Assembly: GCA_029834535.1 (NCBI GenBank)
Contig: JAQMWT010000671.1
Location: 124,001-188,000, forward strand
Direction of reading: 5' to 3'
Origin: Chrysophaeum taylorii
Taxonomy: Eukaryota; Sar; Pelagophyceae; Pelagomonadales; Pelagomonadaceae
Length of the DNA stretch: 64,000 bases
In this document: piece after piece, positions 21,001 through 28,790 of the stretch
How the letters are laid out: every line of letters starts with the position of its first letter
How positions within the stretch are numbered: position 1 is the stretch's first letter
Made by a program: the position numbers and the translations under genes
Notes under the pieces: generated by a model
What the model was told of the DNA's origin: nothing
Seen by the model: the letters and a program-made list of their open reading frames with translations, nothing else
Database searches by the model: none

Positions 21001-21559
21001 GCGCCGCGAGGGCGTCGGGGCTCGCCTCCGGAAACCCTCGAACCACCGCCACCGTATCCACTCCCGAAGCCCGCTCGAAGACCGCGGCGGCCGCGCCGTC
21101 CCCGAACAGCACCGCCGTACTCCGGTCGGTCCAGTCGGTGAGCCGCGAGCCCAGAGCATCGCACCCAACCACGCACGCGCGCGTCGCGCCGAGCCCAGCC
21201 GCGACGGCGACCGCGTCCACGAAACCACAGCAAGCCGACCTCACGTCGAGACTTCCGCACTCGGCCGTCGCGAGACCTTTACCGCGCAACGCGCGCGCGA
21301 CGGCGGCGGCGTCTCCGAAGGCGTCGGCGGGCGTGCTCGTCGCCACCACTACCAAGTCCACGGGACCCGTCCCCGCGCAGGCCTCGCATGCGCTGCGTAT
21401 CGCGAGCGACAACAACGACTCTTCATCGCCAAGCAGTCGCCGCGATTCGATCCCGGTGCGCTGCCGGATCCAGGCGTCCGTCGTATCGAGCTGCCTCTCC
21501 AACTCGCTGTTGGCCACGGCCCGACCGCCGAGGGCACGGCCCCACCCAATCAGCAGCAT
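15056..21559 (-). CDS. KASIII-ACP-C-PCP-Cy-A-PCP-TE megasynthase (FabH/NRPS hybrid)
   Basis: This is a 2167-residue intronless reading frame from an ATG. Residues 1-320 are a complete FabH-like KASIII with the Cys110 (RSACCGF), His235 (LHQAN) and Asn277 (GNCGAAS) triad. A carrier domain follows with DSLAALEF (Ser360). A condensation domain spans about 410-790 with HHLVIDG at 518-524, then a carrier GVDSLKA (Ser837). A second domain at 890-1312 has the layout of a heterocyclisation domain (YPLFGVGAAHFVG, LLCERFRVHPDV), but its DxxxxDxxS motif is worn (SLFLMDAVGD). The adenylation domain (about 1345-1840) has TSGSTGKPKG, FDLSVFDIFG, GGATEAAVW, RTGDLGRL and NGKVRRDML. Then come a carrier (GGTSL) and a thioesterase (GWSYGG, NHWSML). 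Visible specificity residues resemble cysteine-type codes. No transit peptide is visible, so it is probably cytosolic. Confidence 0.88.
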   Translation of the reverse strand: MLLIGWGRALGGRAVANSELERQLDTTDAWIRQRTGIESRRLLGDEESLLSLAIRSACEACAGTGPVDLVVVATSTPADAFGDAAAVARALRGKGLATAECGSLDVRSACCGFVDAVAVAAGLGATRACVVGCDALGSRLTDWTDRSTAVLFGDGAAAAVFERASGVDTVAVVRGFPEASPDALAAPLEKGGLSYAPTRMRGAEVFEFATRAAPPAIAEALNKAGWDSADKYVLHQANKRILDAISRSLGVFDDDDDGGGGGGGGVKVPSCVGSTGNCGAASVPTALVEARPRPGERLVLAAFGAGPRVSVVTTVVGTPRKTPIFLPVAAAAAADLTEKAVLFALREVLGESNSFDALDSLAALEFVGALARDHGIDIPPTVVLEATAVADIVKAAASCSSKEKHEIPNEFEATPLQKSMLARPSLFLATFEWRLVMKTSASKLQTAWELVVQRHESLRSSFHGGTTQRVWDEVSARVGATDSGARQQRKEVLAALERGEPCLARLGVIGDRLVATFHHLVIDGLSLRTVLDDLFVFLGDEKPSNPAPRWRDYAFSAAAARQKVPSSSSFSTTTLTLTTNSSSSSLRGPRFDAVAPVRASRRSAEMAPQPPAIAHAAFLAAMDSAGFDDLDSYAATFAVRENNVVGPALATVALARKRDLDGIARAIRGGGAAAAAAAAARATVRGTTRCSVLFDYQPGPKTWVSLAGFVEDGKIIHDAAGFALSVRCVRHGDRYDLSAVSESTDVDEDTLRRVVRALDVCLEALAKGATLELLPFVLSLGGGSSYRDVEVVKQQEVTTTTTTIISVDESTLSSMFALELGEEVDPEANLFSLGVDSLKAMRILSGTGLSLRNLLETPTVRGLAARRGGVLASTHKKAPFELLDDDDNDDDEYPLFGVGAAHFVGLHAATVGSEPIAPQICWEWVPKQHRIDASRLARAFDVLVSRHDTLQCVVTDKATLKIVETRPVLILENASRDYFESGRAIGSVFEWPLFAVGVVENGDKIRVAVSLFLMDAVGDLVFRSELSDLYDDNNNYCESLPRLSLRFGRYARSLVSAAASRRRSSSSGGGEYRVARDYWVSRLKDPDFPRAGPSLFTLETAATTFENRAVDFSIERWEALRDACRKRNATIPSALLTAYAMALARHSAEEPFLLNVLLCERFRVHPDVLKIIGNCSSTVLVEIDLRNANSLKDAVARIAASLAVSLEHAAFDGLQVMALLNRETEATFEKAVAPFVFTTPVGVEGSLLAHDRNNWFFRETRFTERVPHSACVNAVKDDPSGTARASLDFLKGLFPEPLLASIVDAYETVLDHLALRDWDRPVEFRCCGSSVAATPFEKYRLGLPDSTLLHDALFHREEEEDGESVFVVAESSTTMTYREVAARARSLAAYVIEEEDNNNNNNEIVAVVMRKGWRQIVAVHAVLLAGAAYLPIDATSWPADRVSYVMTHAAADLAIVDSAGRALVDKNLIRRVLDGDEYYYQDGRRVVVVPKRIPTPNNKLAYVIYTSGSTGKPKGVACHHKGAVNTISDIVERWGIGPSDAIFGISSLAFDLSVFDIFGAAMAGARLVLPAEMDPKAWVDLANRAGATIWNSVPALFELALSFFGQKKPTSLRLAMLSGDVVPLTLPLKAKRSGIRDVVIMGGATEAAVWSNEFVVPETGVPPSGWTSWPYGRPLYGQSLHILDDRTLEPLPCYVVGPIYIGGVGVAFGYHRNLESSKQQFVENNLFRTGDLGRLREAEEPGDWVVEILGREDSRVKLRGNRVELGEIDAALLDVPGVTAAASVVRDDVLLAFVVGDDGLVRDSLTRRLPTYMLPSRVVRVDSLPLSSNGKVRRDMLPRTPTPTTPPPRVSSLASSSSSSSKPESDVERRIRAAFAKHLGRDCGSETDFFRAGGTSLSGLRLLADLNAEFGNSTFSIRDLLERPTVAALAATERPAENNPFEPLALAASGDVLLVLFNPAGASGLCYLPLAAKLSPDDDDDIASGGDWRVTALDDGVVSGRTTDLPFESIQEAASRAADAVRALPKSKFLVLGGWSYGGVLAYEVARLLRDVVVDGLVLVDAPLEAAVVDSNPPHFDDDFSSAASRHFEQATGLLRAYHEKKNEKNSESIITTKKILDLRPSSTRRRDRLRVIPEATLAYLPETNHWSMLDAQAKAHEAIRKWWASS

Positions 21560-21705
21560 CCGTCTTGCTCCTAGACCGACCAGAGCGACGAAATTGAACC
21601 CGCTCGAATCATTTCATTGGCTCACGTCATTCATTCATTCATTTATTTCGAGGAGGAGGGTTCCTTCCATAAGGGTTCGTTTTTTTTCAATCCTAGGCAG
21701 CAGTA

Positions 21706-21744
<39 letters not shown>

Positions 21745-22089
21745 ACAGAGAACAGCACCAAAAAAAACACGCTTCTGCCATTCTTTTTCGTCGTCGTCGT
21801 CGTCGTCGTCAAAGACGCACGCCCGCTTGCTCGCTCGCTCTCTATCGCAGCAGCCGCGCGCTACCATATGTCGGACTGACAGCCTAACCCACAAAAAACG
21901 ACAACAACGTCGTCGGCAATAAAGAAATAAATAAATAAATAAATAAATAATCGTGGGCCGCGATTCCGTAGCGTAAAAAAACCTGGGGGGGGGAGGCGGC
22001 GGCTCTGCCTCTGGAATCTGGATGGATCGCGGTGGTGGTGGTGGTGGTGGTTTTCAGTTGTTCTTCTTGATATAATTAAAGAAGTAGTA
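21560..22089. other. Intergenic spacer with microsatellites
   Basis: The 530 bp upstream of the NRPS start hold (ct)n at about 21711-21742, (gtc)n at about 21789-21812, (aaat)n at about 21926-21949 and (ggt)n at about 22030-22050. No gene was recognised; the NRPS promoter must lie here. Confidence 0.6.
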
Positions 22090-24228
22090 CTATTGCGAGG
22101 AGGAGGCGAGGACGGAGGAGTGTCGGAAGTAGGCGATACGGCGGTAAATGGTCGCGGGCGAGGGGGCGTTGAACCAGAACTTGGATGCGAGGGTAGTGGC
22201 GTAGGAGTAGCCCATGGGGTCGTCCGAGGGGGTGGGTCGGATTTCCCAGGGCGAGATTTGGACTTCGCCCTTGCGGAGGGGGGAGAGATCCTCGAAGCGC
22301 GCGGCGGCCGAGGGGTGGCCACCCGGCGACTGGTCGAAGCGGGGGGGCTCGAGGACGTACGGCCTCCCTACGTCGGCGGGGACGACGGCCCCGACGCGGA
22401 CCCAGTCGGAATTTGTGGTGATCGCCGAGGTCTGTCGACGCGGAGGGGACTGGACGTGGTGGTCGGCGGTAAAGAGGACGGGGTCGCAGGTCGCGCAGAG
22501 CGCAAAGTTGTTCAAGAACATGTCCAAGTAGGTGCGGTAGACGCGCTTTTCGTAGACGACGACGACGTGACGTCGGAGGTTGTCGAGGGCGCGCGCCTCG
22601 CTGGACTTGGCAACCCAGGCCTGCGCCTTGAGGGTCGCCTCGGTGAGGCCGCCGTCCTCGTCGTACAAAGGCAGGCTCAGAGTTTGGAACGGCGAGTCGT
22701 CGGCAAACGTATCTTCGGCGAAAAATTGGCGGAGGTGGTCGTTTTTTGGGGTTACGTCGTCGTCGTTTTCCGGCGGCGGAACCGCAACTTCCGGAACCAA
22801 GGGACCGGCCAAAGAAGCGAGGTCGGGGACGACGGCGTAGGCGAGAATGCTGTCGTCGTCGTCGCCGCCGTTCTCGGCGTCGTGGACGGCGACGACGATC
22901 TTCGTTCGAACCCAGTCTGGTCCGGCGAGGGCCAGCTCGAAGCGGCAGGCAGGGTCCCACCGCGGCGAAAAGGTCCCTGCCCGCTCGCCCGACTTCATCA
23001 CGAACCCCTCGTCGTCGTCGTCGTCGTCGTCCGAGTCGGCCGCGACGACCTCGTCTTCTTCCTCGTCCGCGACGCGAAGCGTCACGAAGACGCGCGCCCG
23101 GCTTTCCGGACGGCCGAACCAAGACTCGGTCAAGCCCACAACCTCCGTCAGCCGGAAGACGAGCACGCGACCCTCGAGTTCGGGAACCTGCCTCGCCGCC
23201 GGAAGAGAATCGAGGAATTTTCCTACGTTGTCGTAGCCCGTCGACAGCCGCTCCATCGCTGCCGCCGAGCTCGCCTTCCGCGCAGATAATGCCCTCGGCG
23301 TGGTCGTCATCGGTCCGGAAACAAAGACCGAAGAGTCCCGCGCGAGGTTCTTGAACCACTCGGCCACCAAGAGCTGCGCGGCAACTTCGAGCTGGGGGAG
23401 CGCGGCGACGACCGCGCCCGCGTACGCGCTCAGCTTCAAGTTCCGGTCCTCGGGGTGCAAGGTCCAGCGCCGCGGAAAGGATGGGAGCAACATCTTCGCA
23501 GACCGCCGGTCCGCGCTCGCGAGCTGCTTGTGGAGTTGGCGAAATTTTGAAATTTTTACCGCCGCGCACGTCATCTCGCAGCCGTGAGGCCGCGACGAAA
23601 CGGTCGTCGCGTACTCCGACTGATCGATGGAGTCCACCGAGGTCCAGGCGTCACCCCCCCCCAGCAGCACCCACCGCACGATCTCCACATCGATGTCGCG
23701 CCAGCACACCACCTCCTTCTTCCGGAAATGGGCGAGCCGGTTCTCCGCGTCGACCCACAACGTCGCGCGCTCCGGCGCGTTCGCCGCCGCCTTCGCCAAC
23801 ACCTTTTCCGGAACATCGCCCAGATCCACGGCCTTGTCCTCGACGAGGTCGTGCAGCCGCTCGGCATCCAGACCCGGCGCGAGCACGCGGCCTACTGCTG
23901 CCAGTCGTTCGATCCGCGATACGCACCGCCACGTCCCGTCCTTCGTTTTCACCGTCACCTCCACCGCCTCCCCGCGCACCACGGCGCTCGTTTCGGGGGG
24001 CGGCCCGGTCGGTCGCATCTGCACGTGCACGATGTGCGCGACGGCGTGCGGGAGCCCGTACGTCCGAACGATGCGCCACGAACTCCCTTCCCACGAGAAC
24101 AGCACCGATGCGTACCGCATGGGCAGCTTGCGCCACGCCTTCCGCGCCTCCCCGAGGCTCTTGAATCGCTCCTCCCGCACCACCCCGAACTGGTCGCTCA
24201 CGATCATCGCGGACCCCGACGCGTACAT
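22090..24228 (-). CDS. PX and C2 domain protein with dysferlin-like C terminus
   Basis: This 712-residue protein starts at the first ATG in frame (MYASGSAMIVSDQFG). Around residues 215-300, FRQLHKQL ... LLPSFPRR ... EDRNLKLSAYAGAVVAALPQL resembles the C-terminal half of a phosphoinositide-binding PX domain. Residues about 345-490 look like a C2 domain: RVLVFRLTEVVGL, an acidic insertion, then FSPRWDPACRFELAL and KIVVAVHDAENG. Near the C terminus, SPWEIRPTPSDDPMGYSYATT with a following FW and RRIAYFR resembles the DysF motif of ferlin and peroxin proteins. Such combinations act in membrane traffic or lipid binding. It is intronless, with poly-Asp tracts in the C2 region. PX and C2 are fairly sure; DysF is tentative. 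Confidence 0.65.
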   Translation of the reverse strand: MYASGSAMIVSDQFGVVREERFKSLGEARKAWRKLPMRYASVLFSWEGSSWRIVRTYGLPHAVAHIVHVQMRPTGPPPETSAVVRGEAVEVTVKTKDGTWRCVSRIERLAAVGRVLAPGLDAERLHDLVEDKAVDLGDVPEKVLAKAAANAPERATLWVDAENRLAHFRKKEVVCWRDIDVEIVRWVLLGGGDAWTSVDSIDQSEYATTVSSRPHGCEMTCAAVKISKFRQLHKQLASADRRSAKMLLPSFPRRWTLHPEDRNLKLSAYAGAVVAALPQLEVAAQLLVAEWFKNLARDSSVFVSGPMTTTPRALSARKASSAAAMERLSTGYDNVGKFLDSLPAARQVPELEGRVLVFRLTEVVGLTESWFGRPESRARVFVTLRVADEEEDEVVAADSDDDDDDDEGFVMKSGERAGTFSPRWDPACRFELALAGPDWVRTKIVVAVHDAENGGDDDDSILAYAVVPDLASLAGPLVPEVAVPPPENDDDVTPKNDHLRQFFAEDTFADDSPFQTLSLPLYDEDGGLTEATLKAQAWVAKSSEARALDNLRRHVVVVYEKRVYRTYLDMFLNNFALCATCDPVLFTADHHVQSPPRRQTSAITTNSDWVRVGAVVPADVGRPYVLEPPRFDQSPGGHPSAAARFEDLSPLRKGEVQISPWEIRPTPSDDPMGYSYATTLASKFWFNAPSPATIYRRIAYFRHSSVLASSSQ

Positions 24229-25535
24229 CCTTCTCCCCTCGGCGCGGCCGCGCGGCTTATTTATTGGTGTTGTGTGCACACCACAAAAACAAAACAAAGT
24301 TTCTGTTGTCCTTTCTGTTCATTCATTCATTCATTCAAACCCCTACTTTCTTTTCTTTTATTTTATTTTTATTTTCGGGGAACACGTGTTCCTCCTTCCC
24401 TTCCTTCCTTCCTTCCTTCCTTCCTTCCTTCCTTCCTTCCAACGTTTCATTTCATTTCGTGTGCAATGTGAAATGAACCAACTCGCCGACATCATCGTAC
24501 GATGTATAGCCGAAACAAACAACCCGTCAGGCGTTTAGGTTGAGTTCACGAACGATGTGGGAAGACGCCGGTACGCAGTAGGAGCGTCTCTCTTCGCCTG
24601 GTCACCCTCACCGCGTCGGCTTTCTCGGGGTCGTGCCTTCTCGGTCGGGGTCGGCAAAAGAAAAAATAACGTTTGGAAAAAAATTAGTAGTCGAAGTGAC
24701 GCCACAAATTCTTTCGCGAGAAAGTGAAGTCGGGATGCTCAATTTTCTGTGGTGTACTTTCCACGAGCTGATCCGACCGACGACGGAGCGGTAAGCAACG
24801 GCGCCATTATAATCTTCGTCTTTCCACTCCGTTTTCTACCGAAGACGATTCTCCAAAGTGGCTCCAACAAAAGAGCGATTATTTTCGAATAATCTCGTCG
24901 CAAAAAAGACGCGCGCGGCGCGTTGGGTATCTACCCAACACTCGTGACTCGAGAGTCGTCGTTGTCCCGTTTTTTTGGAACAAACGGCGCATCCTGGGCC
25001 CACGCAACACCTTTTATTATTATTATTATTAGAGAGAAAAGGATGCGTCCTCTGTGAAAAGGACATTTTCTTCTTATCGCTCGAAGTGCGACGCGGTGCA
25101 TTCGCAGCCTCCCCTCGTCGTCGGTGGGGTATCGCAGCAGCGGCTGTAGGACAGCTGCTGCTGCTGCTGCTGCTGCGCGCGAGAACGAACAAACAAACAA
25201 CCCGGCGTCTCACGAGCATCAAGCGTGTCGGCGAGGCCGCCGGAGTACATTGGAGATCGGGGTCGGCATTCCTCCTTCCTGCATGTTCTTCATGATAGGA
25301 AGTAGGAGGAGCTCGCGGAACCCTAATATTGGCGGCGGCGGCGGCAGTAGGTGCTGCGGATGATATTATCGTGGGAACCTCATATAATAGGCAACAACAA
25401 CAACAACCAACAGCGCGCTCGCGTCGCCCGATCGTCCTTATGGATCCGGACGGCGTTGATGAAGGTAAACGAAACGATGGGCGTGCATAATAATAATAAA
25501 CGTAATGTGCGGCGCATAAATAAAATTAAAAAAAA
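24229..25535. other. Intergenic region with microsatellites
   Basis: Contains an att-rich tract near 24350, (ttcc)n at about 24395-24440, (tat)n at about 25015-25030 and (ctg)n at about 25154-25176. Short minus frames at 24836-25222 consist of homopolymer runs and are not credible genes. Confidence 0.55.
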
Positions 25536-26549
25536 CTAAGGGGCACCGGCTTTTTTTTGTTTCGAGAGGAGGGGTCGATCGGGACCGGCCGAGTCGAGGC
25601 TGTCCTGTTCACGGAGGGAGAGGATTGCGCGAGTCCACTTGGACCTAGAATCTATGGAGTCGGTGGCAACGATGAGCTCGGTGACGGACTGGCCGTCGCG
25701 CCTGCTGATGGCCATGCCGTAGGCCGGGACGCCGGGCGCGTTGAGCTGGAGTTGCAATACCCGAATCTCGGCGCCTCTCAAGTCGAGCGAGCCCCGTGCG
25801 GGGGCGGCGGTGCTCGTCGACCAGCGGAGCTCACCATCCGTGGTGAGAACGAAGTACCTCGAGTTCCAGCGCTTTAAGTAGGTGGTCTGCTTCATGAGCC
25901 AACCGGCGAGGAGCTCGCCGCGCCTGCGCGGTTCGGGGGCTCCGGAGGGGGGGCTCGCGAATCCTTCGTTCTGCAAATAAGAAATCTCGATGAAATCCTC
26001 GCGGCGGAGGCCGAACTGCTTGAAACTGAATTTGTCGGTGACGCGAAGAATGCAACGATACGTAGCGAGGACGAAAGCGAGGAAAACGGCCGCGACGGGA
26101 ACAGACACGACGGGGGGGTACCGCCAGGCCGCGAGGGCCGAGGCCTGCACGACTTTGCACAAGAGTCCGCCCCAAAATAAGCGCAGAGCGAGCTTGCGTT
26201 GCACGAAAATTCGGGATACGGCTAGGGGCATCGAGCCCGCGGGACCCCTGATGGCGAGCGCCGGTCCGTAAAGCATCGCGTGGATTGCCACGAGCAGCGT
26301 CAGCAAGTTGAGGGATATCGTGACTGCGCTCAACGCCCAACACGCCGTCGAGAACATGTTCTTGGGGTCGCCCTTGGCTACGGTCTCGGGTTCGATGTAG
26401 AGCGAGTCCAGGGACGTCTCGGCGAAGAACGCGGCGAGGGACGCGATCACGCCCAAGTTGTCCGTGAAGAGCGTCAGCTCCTTGAACCGGATTTCGGTGG
26501 CCCTTTGGTTCACCATCGTCTGCGTCGACGACACGTTCGCCTGGATCAT
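25536..26549 (-). CDS. Four-helix membrane protein with C-terminal PH domain
   Basis: The first ATG in frame gives a 337-residue protein (MIQANVSSTQ). Hydrophobic segments lie at about residues 26-45, 65-95, 122-145 and 150-178. The second contains SAVTISLNLLTLLVAIHAMLY and is followed by a conserved-looking GPALAIRGPAGSM loop. From about residue 225 a pleckstrin-homology domain is evident: LLAGWLMKQT, RWNSRYFVLT, GSLDLRGAEI and the terminal helix SRSKWTRAIL with its invariant Trp. PH domains bind phosphoinositides or partner proteins, here presumably tethering the cytosolic tail at a membrane. The membrane part was not identified. The DMSP-lyase-like gene begins its coding region 1.25 kb upstream on the same strand and stops 219 bp before this start. 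Confidence 0.65.
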   Translation of the reverse strand: MIQANVSSTQTMVNQRATEIRFKELTLFTDNLGVIASLAAFFAETSLDSLYIEPETVAKGDPKNMFSTACWALSAVTISLNLLTLLVAIHAMLYGPALAIRGPAGSMPLAVSRIFVQRKLALRLFWGGLLCKVVQASALAAWRYPPVVSVPVAAVFLAFVLATYRCILRVTDKFSFKQFGLRREDFIEISYLQNEGFASPPSGAPEPRRRGELLAGWLMKQTTYLKRWNSRYFVLTTDGELRWSTSTAAPARGSLDLRGAEIRVLQLQLNAPGVPAYGMAISRRDGQSVTELIVATDSIDSRSKWTRAILSLREQDSLDSAGPDRPLLSKQKKAGAP

Positions 26550-26768
26550 CTTTGCAGGTGTACGTCGTCGATTGGTCAAACCAACTTTTTTAACCGTTAA
26601 AGCCAGCCAGCCAGCTAGCCCCCAGAGGTCCGACGGCACCAAGGTGTGGTGTGGTTTCGTCCCCACAACAACAACACACAACAACCTTGCGTTCGGGAGA
26701 ATATTCGAACCAACCGGCTGACCACCACCACCACCACCACCACAATTGTGACTGGAACGCCTTATTTG

Positions 26769-27803
26769 CTAGCAGCGGCGGCGGTGTTCGTCATCGAGTT
26801 CGGGGAGTTGGAGGACCGTTCCCGTGTCGGTGTCGGGGATCCGGTCTGTCGTGCCGCAGGAGGTGACGTTGAGCCTGGCCTTTCTTACCTCGGGGACCCA
26901 GCTGTAGTCGTTTGGAATCGTCGAGTCGAGGCCCCACCAGTAGATGAGGACCATCGGGGCATCATCGGCCGTGGTGTCGAATTCGTGGGGGTGTTCGCGC
27001 TGGTTGACGTGGATCGCATGCTTGGCGCCCTTGAGGTCGATCTCGGTGGTGAGGTGGTAGTGGCCGTCGACTTCGTGCCAGTCCCAGGTCCGCCATCGCC
27101 CCCCTCCTGCAATTTGCCAATAGGCTTCGTCGGCTTGATGGGCGTGTGCTGGATAGCAAACGCCCGGTTCGATCGCGGCAAAGCCGAGAACTGCCGTCTT
27201 GGTGCCGTGGCGACACTGGAGGACGTTGAAATACCCACTCAACCTCGAGACGCAGTCGACCCAGTATTGGTAGGCGCGTCGTTCTTCGGGACTAAGGTCG
27301 AGGAAGGCCTCGAACCCGCCCGCGACGGGCATCCCGCACCATCGTCCCTTCGACGCGCGATACCCGTCGCCGCTGAATATCGCCATCGACCGCAACTCCT
27401 CCACCGTCGTCCCCGTCTCCTTGGCGAGCAACGTGAGCACGGTCTTGGAGGGCCGGTACCCGAGGTTTTCGTGGCCGCGGATCGGGAACACGGGGTTCAA
27501 CAGACTCTGGCCGCACTGCCAGTCGCTCGTCCGCTTCGCAATTTCGTACTTGTCTATGCGCATGCACCTGCCGCCGAGCCGCTCTTTCACGTGTTCGGGA
27601 AGATGGAGGTGCCCGCGATGGTCACTCACGACGGGCCTCACGTACTTGACCAGAGCGACGGGGATGTTGGCTCGAGTCGGATACACCAACAACGCGACGG
27701 CCACTGCGAACACCAACAACGCCAAAATCACCACTCTGCGCTTCCTCGACCGCTTCTTCACGACGAACACGCTGTGCCGAGGGACAGCCCCATAGACCAC
27801 CAT
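26769..27803 (-). CDS. DMSP lyase-like cupin, N-terminal membrane anchor
   Basis: The first ATG gives 344 residues (MVVYGAVPRH). A Lys/Arg-rich stretch followed by the hydrophobic VVILALLVFAVAVALLVY (residues about 25-42) suggests a type II anchor or signal anchor. The C-terminal half is a cupin with the pattern of bacterial DddL/DddQ DMSP lyases: PGVCYPAHAHQADEAYW holds the HxHxxxxExY metal and catalytic set, followed by GGGRWRTW, and a second histidine motif HPHEFDT near IYWWGLD. Such enzymes split dimethylsulfoniopropionate into dimethylsulfide and acrylate. Fold and metal site are well supported; activity is inferred. Known algal DMSP lyases of the Alma type belong to another family, so a eukaryotic cupin would be notable. 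Confidence 0.7.
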   Translation of the reverse strand: MVVYGAVPRHSVFVVKKRSRKRRVVILALLVFAVAVALLVYPTRANIPVALVKYVRPVVSDHRGHLHLPEHVKERLGGRCMRIDKYEIAKRTSDWQCGQSLLNPVFPIRGHENLGYRPSKTVLTLLAKETGTTVEELRSMAIFSGDGYRASKGRWCGMPVAGGFEAFLDLSPEERRAYQYWVDCVSRLSGYFNVLQCRHGTKTAVLGFAAIEPGVCYPAHAHQADEAYWQIAGGGRWRTWDWHEVDGHYHLTTEIDLKGAKHAIHVNQREHPHEFDTTADDAPMVLIYWWGLDSTIPNDYSWVPEVRKARLNVTSCGTTDRIPDTDTGTVLQLPELDDEHRRRC

Positions 27804-28790
27804 CTTCGGTGTCAAGGAGAAGAATGAGCCTGCCTGTTCTTCTTCAGAGCTAGTTAGCGCAAATGCGTAACGCCTGGCGGGAATCTTCGTACGTTCAGGG
27901 GTTTAGGAGGAGGAGTCAAAAAACGGACTCTCTCCCATCCTATTTGTATTGATTCTCGAAGGAAATGCAAGTTGTACACAGTGTGAGGGCAAGCTGACCC
28001 TAATGATTATCTGGAAACTTGTAAATTTGGGACGATTCGTTCATTAAAGACCCTAATCGTTATTACACTTCAAATTGATTCGGCAATTAAACACGTTTGT
28101 TTGTTTTCTGCAACAACGAAAAAAAAAACCACTCCTTCACATAATAACTATAAATTTCTTCTTGTCGTCGAGATTTCTGACGACTTCCGCCATTGTAGTA
28201 CTTTGATCACCGCGCGAAAGCAACATAAAAATTCGAGGCCGCCAATGCATCATCGACCTCACGCAGATTGCGCGGACATCAAAAACACACGCGGCGGACC
28301 AAGGGCGTCAATGCCCTGTGGATCACTGTTCAGGTCGAGATCCGGGGGTGTGGACTTAGTAGTCAAGAGGGGGGGGACTCGCAATTCTCTTTCCACATCT
28401 AGATCTCGTCCATTCGAGCCTCCTATCCTACCATACCCTATCTACCGGCAGACGAAAATCGGGCGGTTGTCCACGCGCGAGAAAAAAGGCGAGCAGGCTC
28501 GCCACTGGAGGCCGGTTTTTTTTTGCGACCGACCGTCCTTGGAGTTTTCGTCGTCGAATACCGCCTCGATGGTACCGGGTAGCAACAAGGATGACCCAAC
28601 AACTCCCAGAGAATCTCGACGCGCGACCCAACCAACATCCTCGGTAGCTTCGAGCTGCCACTCGTTGTCCGCTTCCTCGGGTGGCGAGTCCCAACCTAGG
28701 CCTTGACCTCGTCAACGCTCGAGTGGCCGCCTCGCGTCCAGTTCGAGACGCTGGGTCGTCGCGGTCCGGAGCACTGGCAGCCTTGGACGC
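27804..28790. other. Intergenic region
   Basis: AT-richer from 27940 to 28200. Frames on both strands at 28100-28715 have no recognisable domain. No gene is called; the promoter of the DMSP-lyase-like gene should lie near 27804-28000. Confidence 0.45.

Noticed and set aside
20355-21887. 510-codon plus frame across the KASIII region
   Set aside because: No domain, low-complexity Ser/Ala/Pro content, and it overlaps intact KASIII catalytic motifs on the other strand.
24836-25222. 128-codon minus frame with poly-Ser and poly-Asn
   Set aside because: Consists of microsatellite translations; no domain.
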